DNA from: Terriglobia bacterium | GTDB lineage: Bacteria; Acidobacteriota; Terriglobia; Bryobacterales; Bryobacteraceae | Assembly (NCBI GenBank): GCA_021324615.1 | Contig: JAJPIT010000096.1 | Coordinates: forward strand, 1 to 33,242 | Direction of reading: 5' to 3' | DNA: 33,242 nucleotides | Shown here: positions 24,754 through 33,149 of the stretch, one piece after another | How the letters are laid out: each line of letters begins with the position of its first letter | Position numbering within the stretch: the stretch's first letter is position 1 | Program-made: the position numbers and the translations under genes | Notes under the pieces: generated by a model | Told to the model about the DNA's origin: nothing | Databases searched by the model: none | Seen by the model: the letters and a program-made list of their open reading frames with translations, nothing else

Positions 24754-24771
24754 TTTGCGTCACCCTCATTC

Positions 24772-24791
24772 TTATGTACCGATTATGTACC
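24772..24791 (-). repeat. Tandem 11-bp direct repeat upstream of the TIGR03437-like gene
   Basis: TTATGTACC occurs at 24772-24780 and again at 24783-24791 (GGTACATAA twice on the coding strand of the gene), 19 to 38 bp before its ATG. One helical turn separates the copies, so this could be a protein-binding site; each copy also contains a TACATA that could act as a -10. The remaining gap to 24936 shows no gene. Confidence 0.55.
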
Positions 24792-24936
24792 AGATTTCCT
24801 GCTTCCCCGCGACCTTCAGCGCAATGATCGTTGACGTTCGCGCGGAGCGGTCAGCCATTTAGGCAACCACACCGGCGGCGGGGTCTGAGCCATGGCTGCA
24901 TTGACCGTCGCGCGGTACCCGCTGGCTAGCCTGCGC

Positions 24937-26136
24937 TCACAACCCCAGCCGTCTATCCAGATCCGCGGCGATCGGCGCCAGCCGGTCCGGATTGCGCAAG
25001 AGGTTGGCGATTCCAAACTGCGCGTAATTTTCGTAGAACATCTCGACGGCTTCAAGCGATTCCGCATAGGCCAGACGCGCGTGCGCCGTATCCAGACGCG
25101 ACCAGTCCTGCCCCAGATTCTCAAGCCGCGGCAGCTTTCCGCGCCGCGCCTCCGCCGCAATTTGCGCGCGCGCGGCCGCGCTCGTCGAATCGCCGGAAAG
25201 CTTCTGCGCCAGACCTTCGTGAAACCACGCCGGCCATCGTCCGAGCACCGCCAGGCAGGCGTGCACCGTCTCGTGCGTGAAGACGCGGCGCACGGACTCA
25301 TCCAGCCGCCCGCTGACCGGCACGCGAATTCTTCCATCGAACTGGCCGGCGTTCCACTCCGCGACATCCACAGTCTTGCGGTAAGCCTCCGGGCTCTGCA
25401 CGATGGCGACGATGCGCTCTTCGGCCGCGCAGCCCAGCTCGGCCGATACGCGCAGGAATGCCTGATCGAGCGCCGCCAGCATCAGCCGCGCGGTTTCGGC
25501 GGGCACCGCCGCGGGGTCGTAGCGCAGCGCCACGCGCATGCCGACCAGCCGCTCCGTGCTCTGATCGCCGGCCGTCTCGCGCAGCACGCGCCGGTAGGCC
25601 TGTTCGAGGCTGGCGTCGGGCTTCAACTCGAGCGACGTTTTCCAGTAATCGAGCGCCAGCCGGGCCTGATCGGCGCGCCAGGCAGCCAATCCCGCCAGCG
25701 CAAACAGATTGGGATCCCGGCTGCGCTCCAGCTCCGGCCGCAAGAGCTCCAGCGCCTTCGAAGGCCGGCTGGATTCGATCAGCCGCGCGGCCTCCCTTGC
25801 CGGTGCAGACTTCGGCGCGATCGCCGGTATCGCGCTCGTCATTTCGTTGACGCCCGCCGCGCTCTGGTCCACGATCGCCGCCTCGCGACGCTGCTGATCG
25901 AACTGATCGAGCCCGTCAATTTCGCTCGCCGGCAAATATCCTTCAACGATTCGGCCGTTCTGCTCCACCGCGACTTTGTAGCAGGGCGTTTCGCTGCCGG
26001 AAAGAGCAAAACGAATCGTCACCGGCGCGCCGGCGGAAAGCGTCGCCACCGTCCCGGCGCCCTCATCGCAGCCGCTGCGCAGCGCGGTGTGGTCGCTTTT
26101 GACCGCGATCGCCAGAAACATTACCAGCAGCGTCAC
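24937..26136 (-). CDS. Exported peptidase-MA-like zinc metallopeptidase with TPR-like region
   Basis: 399 residues. A hydrophobic N-terminal segment (MTLLVMFLAIAV) suggests export or anchoring. Residues about 25-75 look like an SH3-type domain with two Cys; 110-190 form helical TPR-like repeats (ALELLRPELERSRDPN, ARLALDYWKTSLELKPDA). The catalytic part carries HETVH (288-292) and WFHEGLA with Glu307 as third zinc ligand, the gluzincin pattern of the MA-like family. The substrate is unknown. The GTG start at 26136 has a -10 box six bases before it and no ribosome site, fitting a leaderless start. Divergent from the beta-propeller gene. Confidence 0.88.
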   Translation of the reverse strand: MTLLVMFLAIAVKSDHTALRSGCDEGAGTVATLSAGAPVTIRFALSGSETPCYKVAVEQNGRIVEGYLPASEIDGLDQFDQQRREAAIVDQSAAGVNEMTSAIPAIAPKSAPAREAARLIESSRPSKALELLRPELERSRDPNLFALAGLAAWRADQARLALDYWKTSLELKPDASLEQAYRRVLRETAGDQSTERLVGMRVALRYDPAAVPAETARLMLAALDQAFLRVSAELGCAAEERIVAIVQSPEAYRKTVDVAEWNAGQFDGRIRVPVSGRLDESVRRVFTHETVHACLAVLGRWPAWFHEGLAQKLSGDSTSAAARAQIAAEARRGKLPRLENLGQDWSRLDTAHARLAYAESLEAVEMFYENYAQFGIANLLRNPDRLAPIAADLDRRLGL

Positions 26137-26148
26137 GTTTAAAGAATA
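26137..26148 (-). promoter_or_regulatory. Predicted -10 of the peptidase-MA-like gene, leaderless type
   Basis: On the minus strand TATTCT (26148 to 26143) is followed by six bases and the GTG at 26136. There is no -35 and no extended TGN. Confidence 0.45.
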
Positions 26149-26211
26149 AAGGGAAAGCGCCGAGGAGTCCGTCGGCGAAACCCCTTAGATCCGGCCCATT
26201 CTAAGGCTGCA

Positions 26212-26226
26212 TGCTACCATCGGTTT
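26212..26226 (+). promoter_or_regulatory. Predicted extended -10 promoter of the beta-propeller gene, leaderless type
   Basis: TGC-TACCAT (26212-26220), six bases, then ATG at 26227. No ribosome site or -35 seen. Confidence 0.5.
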
Positions 26227-27339
26227 ATGACCAGCCGCGGCCTCGCGGCGCTTTCCCGGCGCGGTTTTCTGGCCCTGGCTTCCGGCGCGTGTTTCGCCGC
26301 CGATACCGGCGGTAAAGGAAGAATTTTTCCTTCGTTCCTCCAGCGCTTCCCCGACCCCGCGACCGAATTTCCCATCCTGCGCCTCACCGATCCGGACCAC
26401 ACCAGCTTTCTTCCGCCCTCCTATGCCCGGTCGGTTGCACGGCGCGGAAATTTCCTGGCATACGCCTCCGATATGACCGGCAAGTTCCAGGCGTTTCGTC
26501 TCGACCTCCGAACCGGCCAGTCGCGCCAGCTCACCGCCAGCGAGGATTTCCATCCGCGCAACTTCACCTTGTTCGGCGACGACCGTTACCTCGCCTATTG
26601 CGACGGCCCGCGCCTGATCGCGGCCAACCTCGCCGCCCTACGAACGCGCGAAATCTATCGCATGCCCGGCGATTCCGAGCCCGGCTTCGGGCTTGCCGTG
26701 GCCGAAGACGCGCAGTTCGCCGCCCTGATCGAAAAGCGCGGATCGGCGCATTGCCTGCGCCTGGTCCATCTGGCCGATGGATCGGCGGCCAAGCTCGCCG
26801 AAGCCGATGAAGAGCTGCGCGATCCGGTTCCCCGGCCGCACCGGGCCGCAGTTCTCTATCGCCGCGCCGGATCGGTATGGCTGGCCAACTACGACGCCCG
26901 GCAGAATTACCGCCTGAGACTCGCCGGCGGTGCGATCGGTCCGGCCACTTGGAGCGCCGATGGCCGCACCGTGCTGTACCTGAACTATCCGGCCGATCCG
27001 CGCAGGCTGCACGCCATCCGCGAGTTCACCCCGGATACCAACGAAGATCGGCTGGTCGCCGAAACCTCGCAGTTCGTCGCGTTTTCGGCAAACGCCGACG
27101 GCAGCGTGTTCGTCGGCGCCAGCGGAAGCAAAGCCTCGCCTTACGTCTTGCTGCTGGTCCGCGCCGTGCGCCGCGAGCTGACCCTGGCCGAGCATCGCGC
27201 CAGCGACCCCGCCATGGTATCGCCGGTCTTTTCCGCCAACAGCCAGCATATTTATTTCGTCACCGACCGCGGCGGCAAGCCGGCGATCTACACCATGTCC
27301 GTCGCCAAGTTCGTCGAGGAGACCGCCAGCGCGAATTGA
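26227..27339 (+). CDS. Tat-exported TolB/PL22-like beta-propeller protein
   Basis: 370 residues. The N-terminus has a twin-arginine motif, SRRGFLAL (10-17), before a hydrophobic stretch ending ACFA, so export by Tat is likely. The rest is a repeated strand pattern of a beta-propeller, with YASDMTGKFQAFRLDLRTGQSRQLT, WSADGRTVLYLNY and FSANSQHIYFVTDRGG as blades in the TolB/WD40 style. The opening blades (ILRLTDPDHTSFLPP..., then the TG-QLT blade) resemble oligogalacturonate lyase (PL22) propellers, but I cannot confirm the catalytic residues, so no enzyme is claimed. Confidence 0.82.
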   Translation: MTSRGLAALSRRGFLALASGACFAADTGGKGRIFPSFLQRFPDPATEFPILRLTDPDHTSFLPPSYARSVARRGNFLAYASDMTGKFQAFRLDLRTGQSRQLTASEDFHPRNFTLFGDDRYLAYCDGPRLIAANLAALRTREIYRMPGDSEPGFGLAVAEDAQFAALIEKRGSAHCLRLVHLADGSAAKLAEADEELRDPVPRPHRAAVLYRRAGSVWLANYDARQNYRLRLAGGAIGPATWSADGRTVLYLNYPADPRRLHAIREFTPDTNEDRLVAETSQFVAFSANADGSVFVGASGSKASPYVLLLVRAVRRELTLAEHRASDPAMVSPVFSANSQHIYFVTDRGGKPAIYTMSVAKFVEETASAN

Positions 27340-27399
27340 ACCCCGGTGCGGCCGCCGGCTTAAGGCCTTCGCCGGATTGCGCCCGCTTCCGATCCCGCC

Positions 27400-27411
27400 T
27401 AGCCTGAAAAT
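27400..27411 (+). promoter_or_regulatory. Predicted -10 of the Thr-rich repeat protein gene, leaderless type
   Basis: TAGCCT (27400-27405), the six-base spacer GAAAAT, then GTG at 27412. The same CTGAAAA stretch follows the boxes at 28369 and 29797. Confidence 0.4.
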
Positions 27412-28332
27412 GTGAAGTACTATTCGCTTCTCGCCGTTTGCGCCGCCGCGCTGGGGCAATCGACCGCCACCACCTTCACCAGCGGGGAGACACCCATCAC
27501 CACGGTTTCCACCGACCACACCCAAACCGTGCTCACGCGATCCATCAACGGCGGGGAAATTCCCCTGGAAACCACGGAAACCCGCCTGCTCAGCAAATCC
27601 GAAGACGGATCGGTCACCGAAGTCATCGTGCGGCGCTATGATCGCAACGGGCAGCTCGCCTCGACCGAGCGAACCGTCACCGAAGTGCGCAATCGCCCGG
27701 GAGGTTCGACCAGCAAATCGATTACCTACGCCACCGACATCAACGGCGTGCTGCGTGAAACCGAGCGCAAGACCATCGATACCGAACAGCAGGGCGGCGC
27801 CGCACGCACCGAAACCGTCATCGAGCGCCCGGCGATCGATGGCGGCTTTCAGGCCGTGGAGAAACGCTCGGCGGTGATTGAAAACCGGCCGGACTCGACG
27901 CACCAGGACGAAACCGTCTATCGCCGCAGCGGTAATGGCGGCTTCAACGTGGCGCTGCGCAAGATCGCCGACACCACGCGCAAAGGCAACACCACCACCG
28001 AAACCACCGATCTCTACGAGCCCATCGGCGAGGCGGACCGTCTCCAGCTCTCCCGCCAGCAGGTGGCCACCACCGTCGCCGAGCCCGACGGATCGGAAAC
28101 CCGCCAGATCGATTATTATCTTCCCGCGCTGCCCGGCGCCGCCCGCACCACCGGCGAATCGCAAAAACTTTGGGAGCAGGATACCATCCAGCGGAAGAAA
28201 CAGGCCGACGGCGGTTTCGTGGAAACGGTCACCGCGCGCCGCGCCGACCCCAATCATCCCAATCAGCTCGGCCCCGCGCAGCAGGTCTCTGAAACCGTCT
28301 GCCGCGGCAACTGCTCTTCGCCAGCGCAATAG
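27412..28332 (+). CDS. Secreted Thr/Glu-rich repeat protein, function unknown
   Basis: 306 residues after a short signal segment (MKYYSLLAVCAAALG). The remainder is hydrophilic, rich in Thr, Glu, Arg and Asp, and built from imperfect repeats of about 35-45 residues with the pattern T-E-T-V-x-x-R, then D/N-G-G-F, then an alternating strand: for example TETVIERPAIDGGFQAVEK, DETVYRRSGNGGFNVALRK and QRKKQADGGFVETVTARR. Alternating hydrophobic spacing suggests beta-strands in a stalk or solenoid. Two Cys close the C-terminus (CRGNC). GTG start with a leaderless-type promoter. I recognise no family. Confidence 0.8.
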   Translation: MKYYSLLAVCAAALGQSTATTFTSGETPITTVSTDHTQTVLTRSINGGEIPLETTETRLLSKSEDGSVTEVIVRRYDRNGQLASTERTVTEVRNRPGGSTSKSITYATDINGVLRETERKTIDTEQQGGAARTETVIERPAIDGGFQAVEKRSAVIENRPDSTHQDETVYRRSGNGGFNVALRKIADTTRKGNTTTETTDLYEPIGEADRLQLSRQQVATTVAEPDGSETRQIDYYLPALPGAARTTGESQKLWEQDTIQRKKQADGGFVETVTARRADPNHPNQLGPAQQVSETVCRGNCSSPAQ

Positions 28333-28368
28333 CCGCAGCCCGGATTGATCGGCCGGGACCGCAGGATG

Positions 28369-28379
28369 TACACTGAAAA
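28369..28379 (+). promoter_or_regulatory. Predicted -10 near comF, leaderless type
   Basis: TACACT (28369-28374), spacer GAAAA, then GTG at 28380. That GTG frame stops after nine codons (TAG at 28407), whereas the comF frame is a different one; see the comF entry. Confidence 0.4.
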
Positions 28380-28410
28380 GTGAAGACGGAGGTGGGTCTT
28401 CTCGAGTAGA

Positions 28411-29241
28411 CTGCTGCCCCGTACGGGCAGTTCGCTGTTTTCACCCGCCGGCGCATCGAGCGCCGTTAAGAGGGCGTTTTGCGGTCTGTTCGGGCTGGTC
28501 TTTCCCGATGATTGCCGCGTCTGCGGCGAGCCCCTCAAGGAAGTTTCCCGTATCCCCGTCTGCAAGCGCTGCCTCAGCCAGGCCGCGCCGCTTGCCGCCG
28601 AATATTTCTGCGCCTGCTGCCGCGCGCCATTTCTGAACCGCTTTCCGCTCGATGAATCCGGGCGATGCGCGCTGTGCCGCCTCGGATTGAACGGTTTCGA
28701 CGCGGTCTACTCCTACGGTTTCTATGAAGGTTCGTTGCGCAAGCTGATCCATTTATTCAAATACGGGGGCGTCACTCCGTTGAGCCGCGTCTTCGGAGAG
28801 TTTCTGGCCACCGCGCTGCCGCGCGAGCTGCGCTTTGATCTGATCGTCCCCATGCCGCTGCATTGGCTGCGCCGCTGGAGGCGCGGCTACAATCAGTCGG
28901 CGCTGCTGGCCCGCGAGGTTTCCCGCCGCTGGAATGTCCCGGCCGCGGGTGTGTTGCGCCGCCGCCGCGCCACCGCGCCACAGGCCGGATTATCCAACGC
29001 GCAGCGCCGCAAAAATGTCACCGGCGCGTTCGCCGCCAAAAAGCGTCTGGATGGAATGCATGTCCTGCTGGTTGACGACGTGCTCACCACCGGAGCTTCC
29101 GCCTCCGCCTGCGCCCGGGCCCTGAAGCGGGCCGGCGCGCGCCGCGTCACCGTGCTCACCCTGGCCAGAACGGATCGTCGTACAAACGTTTTTTACGCGG
29201 CCGGCTTGGCCCCCGCCGCGGCCGGGAGTCTTTCCCTATGA
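28411..29241 (+). CDS. comF: ComF family phosphoribosyltransferase-like protein, start unresolved
   Basis: ComF/GntX protein, linked to DNA uptake or processing in transformable bacteria. The open frame runs from 28384, just after TGA at 28381. It encodes an N-terminal zinc ribbon with four CxxC pairs (CRVC, CKRC, CACC, CALC) and a phosphoribosyltransferase domain with the PRPP motif [13 protein letters not shown]. The only standard start codon in frame is TTG 28687, which lies after the whole ribbon and would discard it. CTG codons at 28411 and 28414 are possible; I use the first, as a placeholder. A frameshift from GTG 28380 is the other explanation. A hairpin (CTGCCC 28414-28419 with GGGCAG 28425-28430) sits at this point. 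The stop overlaps the HNH gene as ATGA. Confidence 0.82.
   Translation: MLPRTGSSLFSPAGASSAVKRAFCGLFGLVFPDDCRVCGEPLKEVSRIPVCKRCLSQAAPLAAEYFCACCRAPFLNRFPLDESGRCALCRLGLNGFDAVYSYGFYEGSLRKLIHLFKYGGVTPLSRVFGEFLATALPRELRFDLIVPMPLHWLRRWRRGYNQSALLAREVSRRWNVPAAGVLRRRRATAPQAGLSNAQRRKNVTGAFAAKKRLDGMHVLLVDDVLTTGASASACARALKRAGARRVTVLTLARTDRRTNVFYAAGLAPAAAGSLSL
28414..28430 (+). other. Inverted repeat at the 5' end of comF
   Basis: CTGCCC (28414-28419) and GGGCAG (28425-28430) are perfect complements with a five-base loop. No T tract follows, so it is not a standard terminator. It lies inside the part of comF whose start is unresolved. Confidence 0.4.
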
Positions 29242-29768
29242 TCGCCCCGCAGGAGCGTTTGCAACGGCCCGTGCTGGTGCTCAATTCAAGCTATGAACCG
29301 ATCAACGTGTGCGCCGCGCGGCGCGCCCTGGTGCTGGTGCTGAAGGGCGTCGCCGCCGCCGAGGAACACGCCAGCGCCCACGTCCATTCCGCCCGCCAGA
29401 CGATGCGCGTCCCCAGCGTCATCCGCCTGCTTGAATACCGCCGCATCCCGCATCAGACGCGGGCGCTGTCGCGAAAAAACATTTTGATGCGCGACCGTTA
29501 CACCTGCCAGTATTGCCAGCGTACCCTGAATTCCAGCGAGCTGACGCTCGATCACGTGATCCCGCGCTCGCGCTCCGGCGAGACCACCTGGGAAAACCTG
29601 GTCGCCTGCTGCCATCCCTGCAATAACCGCAAGGGCAATCGAACGCCCGAAGAAGCCGGCATGCGCCTGGCGCGCGCCCCGCGTCCCTTCAGCCTGCACA
29701 CCAGCCGTCATCTGATGCGGTTGCTCGGCAAGAGCGACGATCAGTGGCGAAAATACCTCTTTTATTGA
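29238..29768 (+). CDS. HNH endonuclease
   Basis: 176 residues, cytoplasmic. After an N-terminal domain ([24 protein letters not shown]) it has a zinc-stabilised HNH fold: CQYC (90-93), [13 protein letters not shown] with catalytic His106, the Asn in [10 protein letters not shown], and [10 protein letters not shown]. The protein matches the common bacterial NSSYEPI-type HNH proteins, whose biological role is not settled. It starts inside the comF stop codon (ATGA), so the two are translationally coupled; a shared role in DNA processing is an inference. Confidence 0.93.
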   Translation: MIAPQERLQRPVLVLNSSYEPINVCAARRALVLVLKGVAAAEEHASAHVHSARQTMRVPSVIRLLEYRRIPHQTRALSRKNILMRDRYTCQYCQRTLNSSELTLDHVIPRSRSGETTWENLVACCHPCNNRKGNRTPEEAGMRLARAPRPFSLHTSRHLMRLLGKSDDQWRKYLFY

Positions 29769-29793
29769 CCGCCGCGCCCGCTCCGCGCTTCGA

Positions 29794-29808
29794 TGCTACT
29801 CTGAAAAA
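29794..29808 (+). promoter_or_regulatory. Predicted extended -10 promoter of the YeiH-like gene, leaderless type
   Basis: TGC-TACTCT (29794-29802), the six-base spacer GAAAAA, then TTG at 29809. TTGACC at 29765-29770 is too far away to be a -35. Confidence 0.5.
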
Positions 29809-30963
29809 TTGGCGCCCGCCCTGCACAAACTCAGCCCCGAAGCTCTGCTCTCTCTCGGATCGATGGAAGGCGTCTACGAGCTTCCCGTCGTCGAAACCCA
29901 AACCGCTCGAAAACCCGAACAGAGGCTTCCGCTGTGGCGCGGATGGGCCGCCGCTGCCGCCGTTGCCGTGCTGGCGCTCGCCATTCACTATCTTCCCTTC
30001 GAGCCTTTCCGCGTCGCGGGACCTTCCGGCGTGCGCCGCCCCATCAGCCCGGCCATTGTGGCCATCTTCGCGGGCGCGATCGCCGGCAATCTGCTGCCTC
30101 TCGGCAAAGCTGTGCTCGCCGGCGCGAGACAAACTGCGCGCCGCGTCATCCCCGCCACCATTGTGCTCACCGGAGCGACGCTCAGCCTGAGTCACGCCGC
30201 TTCCGTCGTAATTCGCGCGTTCGCCATCGTCGTCGCAACGATGAGCATCGCCATGCTCTCGGCTCTCGCCATCGGACGGCTGCTCGGCGTCTGGACCCGC
30301 ACCAATGTTCTGATCGGAGCGGGCACCGCCATCTGCGGCAATAGCGCCATCGTCGCCGTCGCGCCGCTGATCGAAGCCGAGGATCGCGACGTGATGCTGT
30401 CGATGGGCGCCATCAACCTGCTCGGGTTGGCTCTCATGTTCGCCAGTCCCGCCATCGGCGGCCTGCTCGGAATGAGCGATCAGGGCTACGGCGTCTGGGC
30501 CGGATCGACGCTGCACGCCGTGCCGCAGGCCATCGCCGCCGGATTCGCCTTCAGCGAAAAGGCTGGAGGGCTGGCTACCCTGGTGAAACTGGTCCGGGTC
30601 GCGCTGCTTGCCCCGCTGCTGCTGGTTCTGGCCTTCGGCTATGCCCGCACCCGCAAGGCCGGCGTGACCGTGCACTATGGGCGGCTGGTGCCGCCGTTCT
30701 TGTGGGGATTTTTCGCGTTATTTCTTCTCAATTCCCTGGGCTGGCTGCCCATGCTGCGCTTCGCCTCCGGATGGTCCGTCAATCTCGCCGATGTTCTGGC
30801 CGAAGCCGGAAATCTTTTGCTCACGTTAGCCATGGCCGCCATGGGCCTGGAAGTCAATGTGAAGCATCTACTGAAAGTCGGCGGATCGGCGCTGGCCGTC
30901 GGCGCGGCTTCCTCGGCCGCCGCCTGCGCCGCAAGCTGGGCGCTCATCCGCTGGCTGCTTTGA
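29809..30963 (+). CDS. YeiH/UPF0324-family integral membrane protein (putative anion exporter)
   Basis: 384 residues with ten or eleven hydrophobic helices after a soluble N-terminal stretch of about 45 residues. Typical family segments: ISPAIVAIFAGAIAGN, IPATIVLTGATLSLS, IGAGTAICGNSAIVAVAPLI, STLHAVPQAIAAGF and LAMAAMGLEVNVKHL. Some members have been linked to sulfite/sulfate export; transport is not shown here. The TTG start at 29809 fits the upstream -10 box. Convergent with tyrA, 37 bp away. Confidence 0.9.
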   Translation: MAPALHKLSPEALLSLGSMEGVYELPVVETQTARKPEQRLPLWRGWAAAAAVAVLALAIHYLPFEPFRVAGPSGVRRPISPAIVAIFAGAIAGNLLPLGKAVLAGARQTARRVIPATIVLTGATLSLSHAASVVIRAFAIVVATMSIAMLSALAIGRLLGVWTRTNVLIGAGTAICGNSAIVAVAPLIEAEDRDVMLSMGAINLLGLALMFASPAIGGLLGMSDQGYGVWAGSTLHAVPQAIAAGFAFSEKAGGLATLVKLVRVALLAPLLLVLAFGYARTRKAGVTVHYGRLVPPFLWGFFALFLLNSLGWLPMLRFASGWSVNLADVLAEAGNLLLTLAMAAMGLEVNVKHLLKVGGSALAVGAASSAAACAASWALIRWLL

Positions 30964-31000
30964 GCCGCCCGGCCGCCGCGCCGGTGCAGGCCCGGCGGAA

Positions 31001-31822
31001 TCAGCTCCGCCGCAGCATCCGCGCCCCCTCCGCCGCGCGCTCGAACTCCGCCTGAATCGCGCCCTCGCCGAGCAACCGCCGCAGTTCTTGCAGCTTCTGA
31101 ATATATGCCTCCAGCGCGCGGTCGATCGCCTCGGAATTGGTCGAAAAAATATCGCGCCAGATCTCGAACGGACTCATCGCCAGCCGCGTCAGATCCATCG
31201 CCGCCGGTCCGGCGACCTCGCACGCCTCCGGTTCGGCGGCCATCGCTCCGGCCAGCGCCGTCGAGATCAGTTGCGGCAGGTGCGAGGTCAGCGCCACCAG
31301 GCGGTCGTGCTCGGCCGCGTCCAAAATCACCACCCGCGCGCCGATCCGCCGGATCCAGCGCTCCAGCGTCGCGTCGCGCGAGGTCAGCACGTAAGGCCGG
31401 CCGCGAAACAGATCGGCGTCGGCATGCTCCACCCCGCGGCTCTCCTTGCCCGCCATCGGATGCCCGCCGATAAAGCGCCCGCGCTTGACGCGCATGGCCG
31501 CCCGCGCCACAATCGCCGATTTGGTGCTGCCCGCGTCCGTGATGAGCGCTCCGGAAAAAACATGCGGATCGAGATCGTCCAGCGTCGAAAGTATTTTTTC
31601 GATCGGCTGCGCCAGATAAATCAGATCGGATTGCCCGGCGGCCTCGCGCAGCGGCAGCGCTTCATCGATCACGCCGCGATCGAGCGCCGCGCGAACCGTT
31701 TCCGGCGAGCTGACCCCGATAATCTTGCCCGTGAACCCCGCCTTGCGCAGCGCCAGAGCGAAGGAGCCTCCGATCAGGCCCACGCCGGCCACGCTCACCA
31801 CGGTCCACGGTTTTTCGCTCAC
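31001..31822 (-). CDS. tyrA: Prephenate dehydrogenase
   Basis: Oxidative decarboxylation of prephenate to 4-hydroxyphenylpyruvate in tyrosine synthesis. 273 residues, a single-domain TyrA. The N-terminal Rossmann motif is GVGLIGGS (13-20), followed by DAGSTKSAI and [13 protein letters not shown], the hallmark of the family, and [12 protein letters not shown]. No ACT domain is fused. ATG at 31822 overlaps the aroF stop by four bases. Last gene of the trpA-aroQ-aroF-tyrA run. Confidence 0.95.
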   Translation of the reverse strand: MSEKPWTVVSVAGVGLIGGSFALALRKAGFTGKIIGVSSPETVRAALDRGVIDEALPLREAAGQSDLIYLAQPIEKILSTLDDLDPHVFSGALITDAGSTKSAIVARAAMRVKRGRFIGGHPMAGKESRGVEHADADLFRGRPYVLTSRDATLERWIRRIGARVVILDAAEHDRLVALTSHLPQLISTALAGAMAAEPEACEVAGPAAMDLTRLAMSPFEIWRDIFSTNSEAIDRALEAYIQKLQELRRLLGEGAIQAEFERAAEGARMLRRS

Positions 31823-32832
31823 GCCGACCTGCCCACCGCCGACGCAACCGCGCGGACCTGCTGCATCATCTCCGCGTACTGCGCCGGATTCAGCGTTTGC
31901 GCCCCGTCGCTCGCCGCGTGATCGGGATCCGGATGCACCTCCACCAGCAGCCCGTCGGCTCCGGCGGCGACCGCGGCGCGCGCCATCGGGAAAATCAGGT
32001 CCCGCCGGCCCGTGCCGTGCGATGGATCGCCGATAATCGGCAGGTGCGAAAGCTTCTTCACCACCGGAATCGCCGAAACATCCATCGTATTTCGCGTGTA
32101 TGTCTCAAAGGTGCGAATGCCGCGCTCGCACAGGATCACCTCGTAATTCCCGCCGCTCATGATGTACTCGGCGGCGAGCAGAAGCTCCTCGATCGTCGCC
32201 GAGATTCCGCGCTTCAGCAACACCGGCTTGCGCACCTTGCCGACCTCGCGCAGCAGATTGAAATTTTGCATGTTGCGCGCGCCGATTTGCAGAATATCGG
32301 CGTAGGTGAGCAGCATCGGAAGCTGGGTGTGATCCATGATTTCGCTCACCACGAGCAGCCCATGCCGGTCCGCCGCCGCCCGCATCAGCTTGAGACCCTC
32401 TTCGCCCAGCCCCTGAAAACTATACGGTGACGAGCGCGGCTTAAACGCTCCTCCGCGCAGCACCTTGGCGCCCTGCGCCGCGACGATTGAGGCGATGCAG
32501 TCGATCTGCTCCCTGCTTTCCACGCTGCAAGGTCCTGCCATCGTCACCACGTGATCGCCGCCGATTTCGACCCCGCCGATTTTGATCACCGTCCCCTGCG
32601 GCCGGAAATGCCGGCTGGCCAGTTTGTACGGCGACACGATGCGATGGCATTCCTTGACGCCGTCCATCACCTCGAAATCGGCCGGATCCATATCTTCCAC
32701 CGGCCCCACGCCGCCCAAAACCGTGTGCATCACGCCGGTGGAGCGATGCACGGTAAAACCCAGGCTCACCAGCCGGTCGATCACCCGTTGAATCTGCTCG
32801 TCGGTGGCGCCCTGCTGCATCACCACTAACAT
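31819..32832 (-). CDS. aroF: 3-deoxy-7-phosphoheptulonate synthase (DAHP synthase, type I-beta)
   Basis: First step of the shikimate pathway: phosphoenolpyruvate plus erythrose 4-phosphate. 337 residues with an N-terminal ferredoxin-like regulatory domain (1-70, [21 protein letters not shown]) and a KDO8P/DAHP-synthase barrel: [55 protein letters not shown] and [11 protein letters not shown]. The N-terminal domain usually mediates feedback by aromatic amino acids in this subtype. Its ATG lies inside the end of the chorismate mutase gene (seven-base overlap), so the two may be functionally paired. Confidence 0.96.
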   Translation of the reverse strand: MLVVMQQGATDEQIQRVIDRLVSLGFTVHRSTGVMHTVLGGVGPVEDMDPADFEVMDGVKECHRIVSPYKLASRHFRPQGTVIKIGGVEIGGDHVVTMAGPCSVESREQIDCIASIVAAQGAKVLRGGAFKPRSSPYSFQGLGEEGLKLMRAAADRHGLLVVSEIMDHTQLPMLLTYADILQIGARNMQNFNLLREVGKVRKPVLLKRGISATIEELLLAAEYIMSGGNYEVILCERGIRTFETYTRNTMDVSAIPVVKKLSHLPIIGDPSHGTGRRDLIFPMARAAVAAGADGLLVEVHPDPDHAASDGAQTLNPAQYAEMMQQVRAVASAVGRSA

Positions 32833-33149
32833 TGTTTTTCTCCTTGTTCCATTCCGGCCGAGCCGTCGCGCCGCATCTTTTGCAGCGCCCGCATCTCGTC
32901 GATGATGCGCTCGAAGATGCGCTTCAGCGCCTCCGTCGTCAGAGGTCCGGCGTTGTGCCCGGCCACGTTGCGGAACACTTCCTCCTCGCGCCGGGGCTCA
33001 TAGATCGGAAGTTGCGCCGCCTGCTTGATCTTTCCGATCGACTCCACCACGCGGGTCCGCCGGTTCAGCAGCTCGAGCAGCTCCAGATCGATCGCATCCA
33101 CTTCGCGGCGATGCGCCGCCAGCGCCTCCAGGGCCTCTTCGCGCGTCAT
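32826..33149 (-). CDS. aroQ: Chorismate mutase (AroQ type)
   Basis: Converts chorismate to prephenate, which feeds TyrA encoded two genes downstream. 107 residues, all helical, with the AroQ pattern: [28 protein letters not shown], a central [10 protein letters not shown], and [17 protein letters not shown]. The C-terminal tail ([16 protein letters not shown]) is a little longer than usual. Starts within the trpA stop (ATGA) and overlaps aroF, so the operon is tightly coupled. Confidence 0.95.
   Translation of the reverse strand: MTREEALEALAAHRREVDAIDLELLELLNRRTRVVESIGKIKQAAQLPIYEPRREEEVFRNVAGHNAGPLTTEALKRIFERIIDEMRALQKMRRDGSAGMEQGEKQC

Noticed and set aside
24816-25367. A 183-codon minus-strand frame extending past the MA-peptidase stop
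   Set aside because: It is an alternative frame over the peptidase gene, whose HETVH and WFHEGLA motifs are in the other frame.
26638-28329. Minus-strand open frame of 563 codons opposite the propeller and the Thr-rich repeat gene
   Set aside because: Gly-rich shadow frame; the plus genes have signal peptides and promoter boxes.
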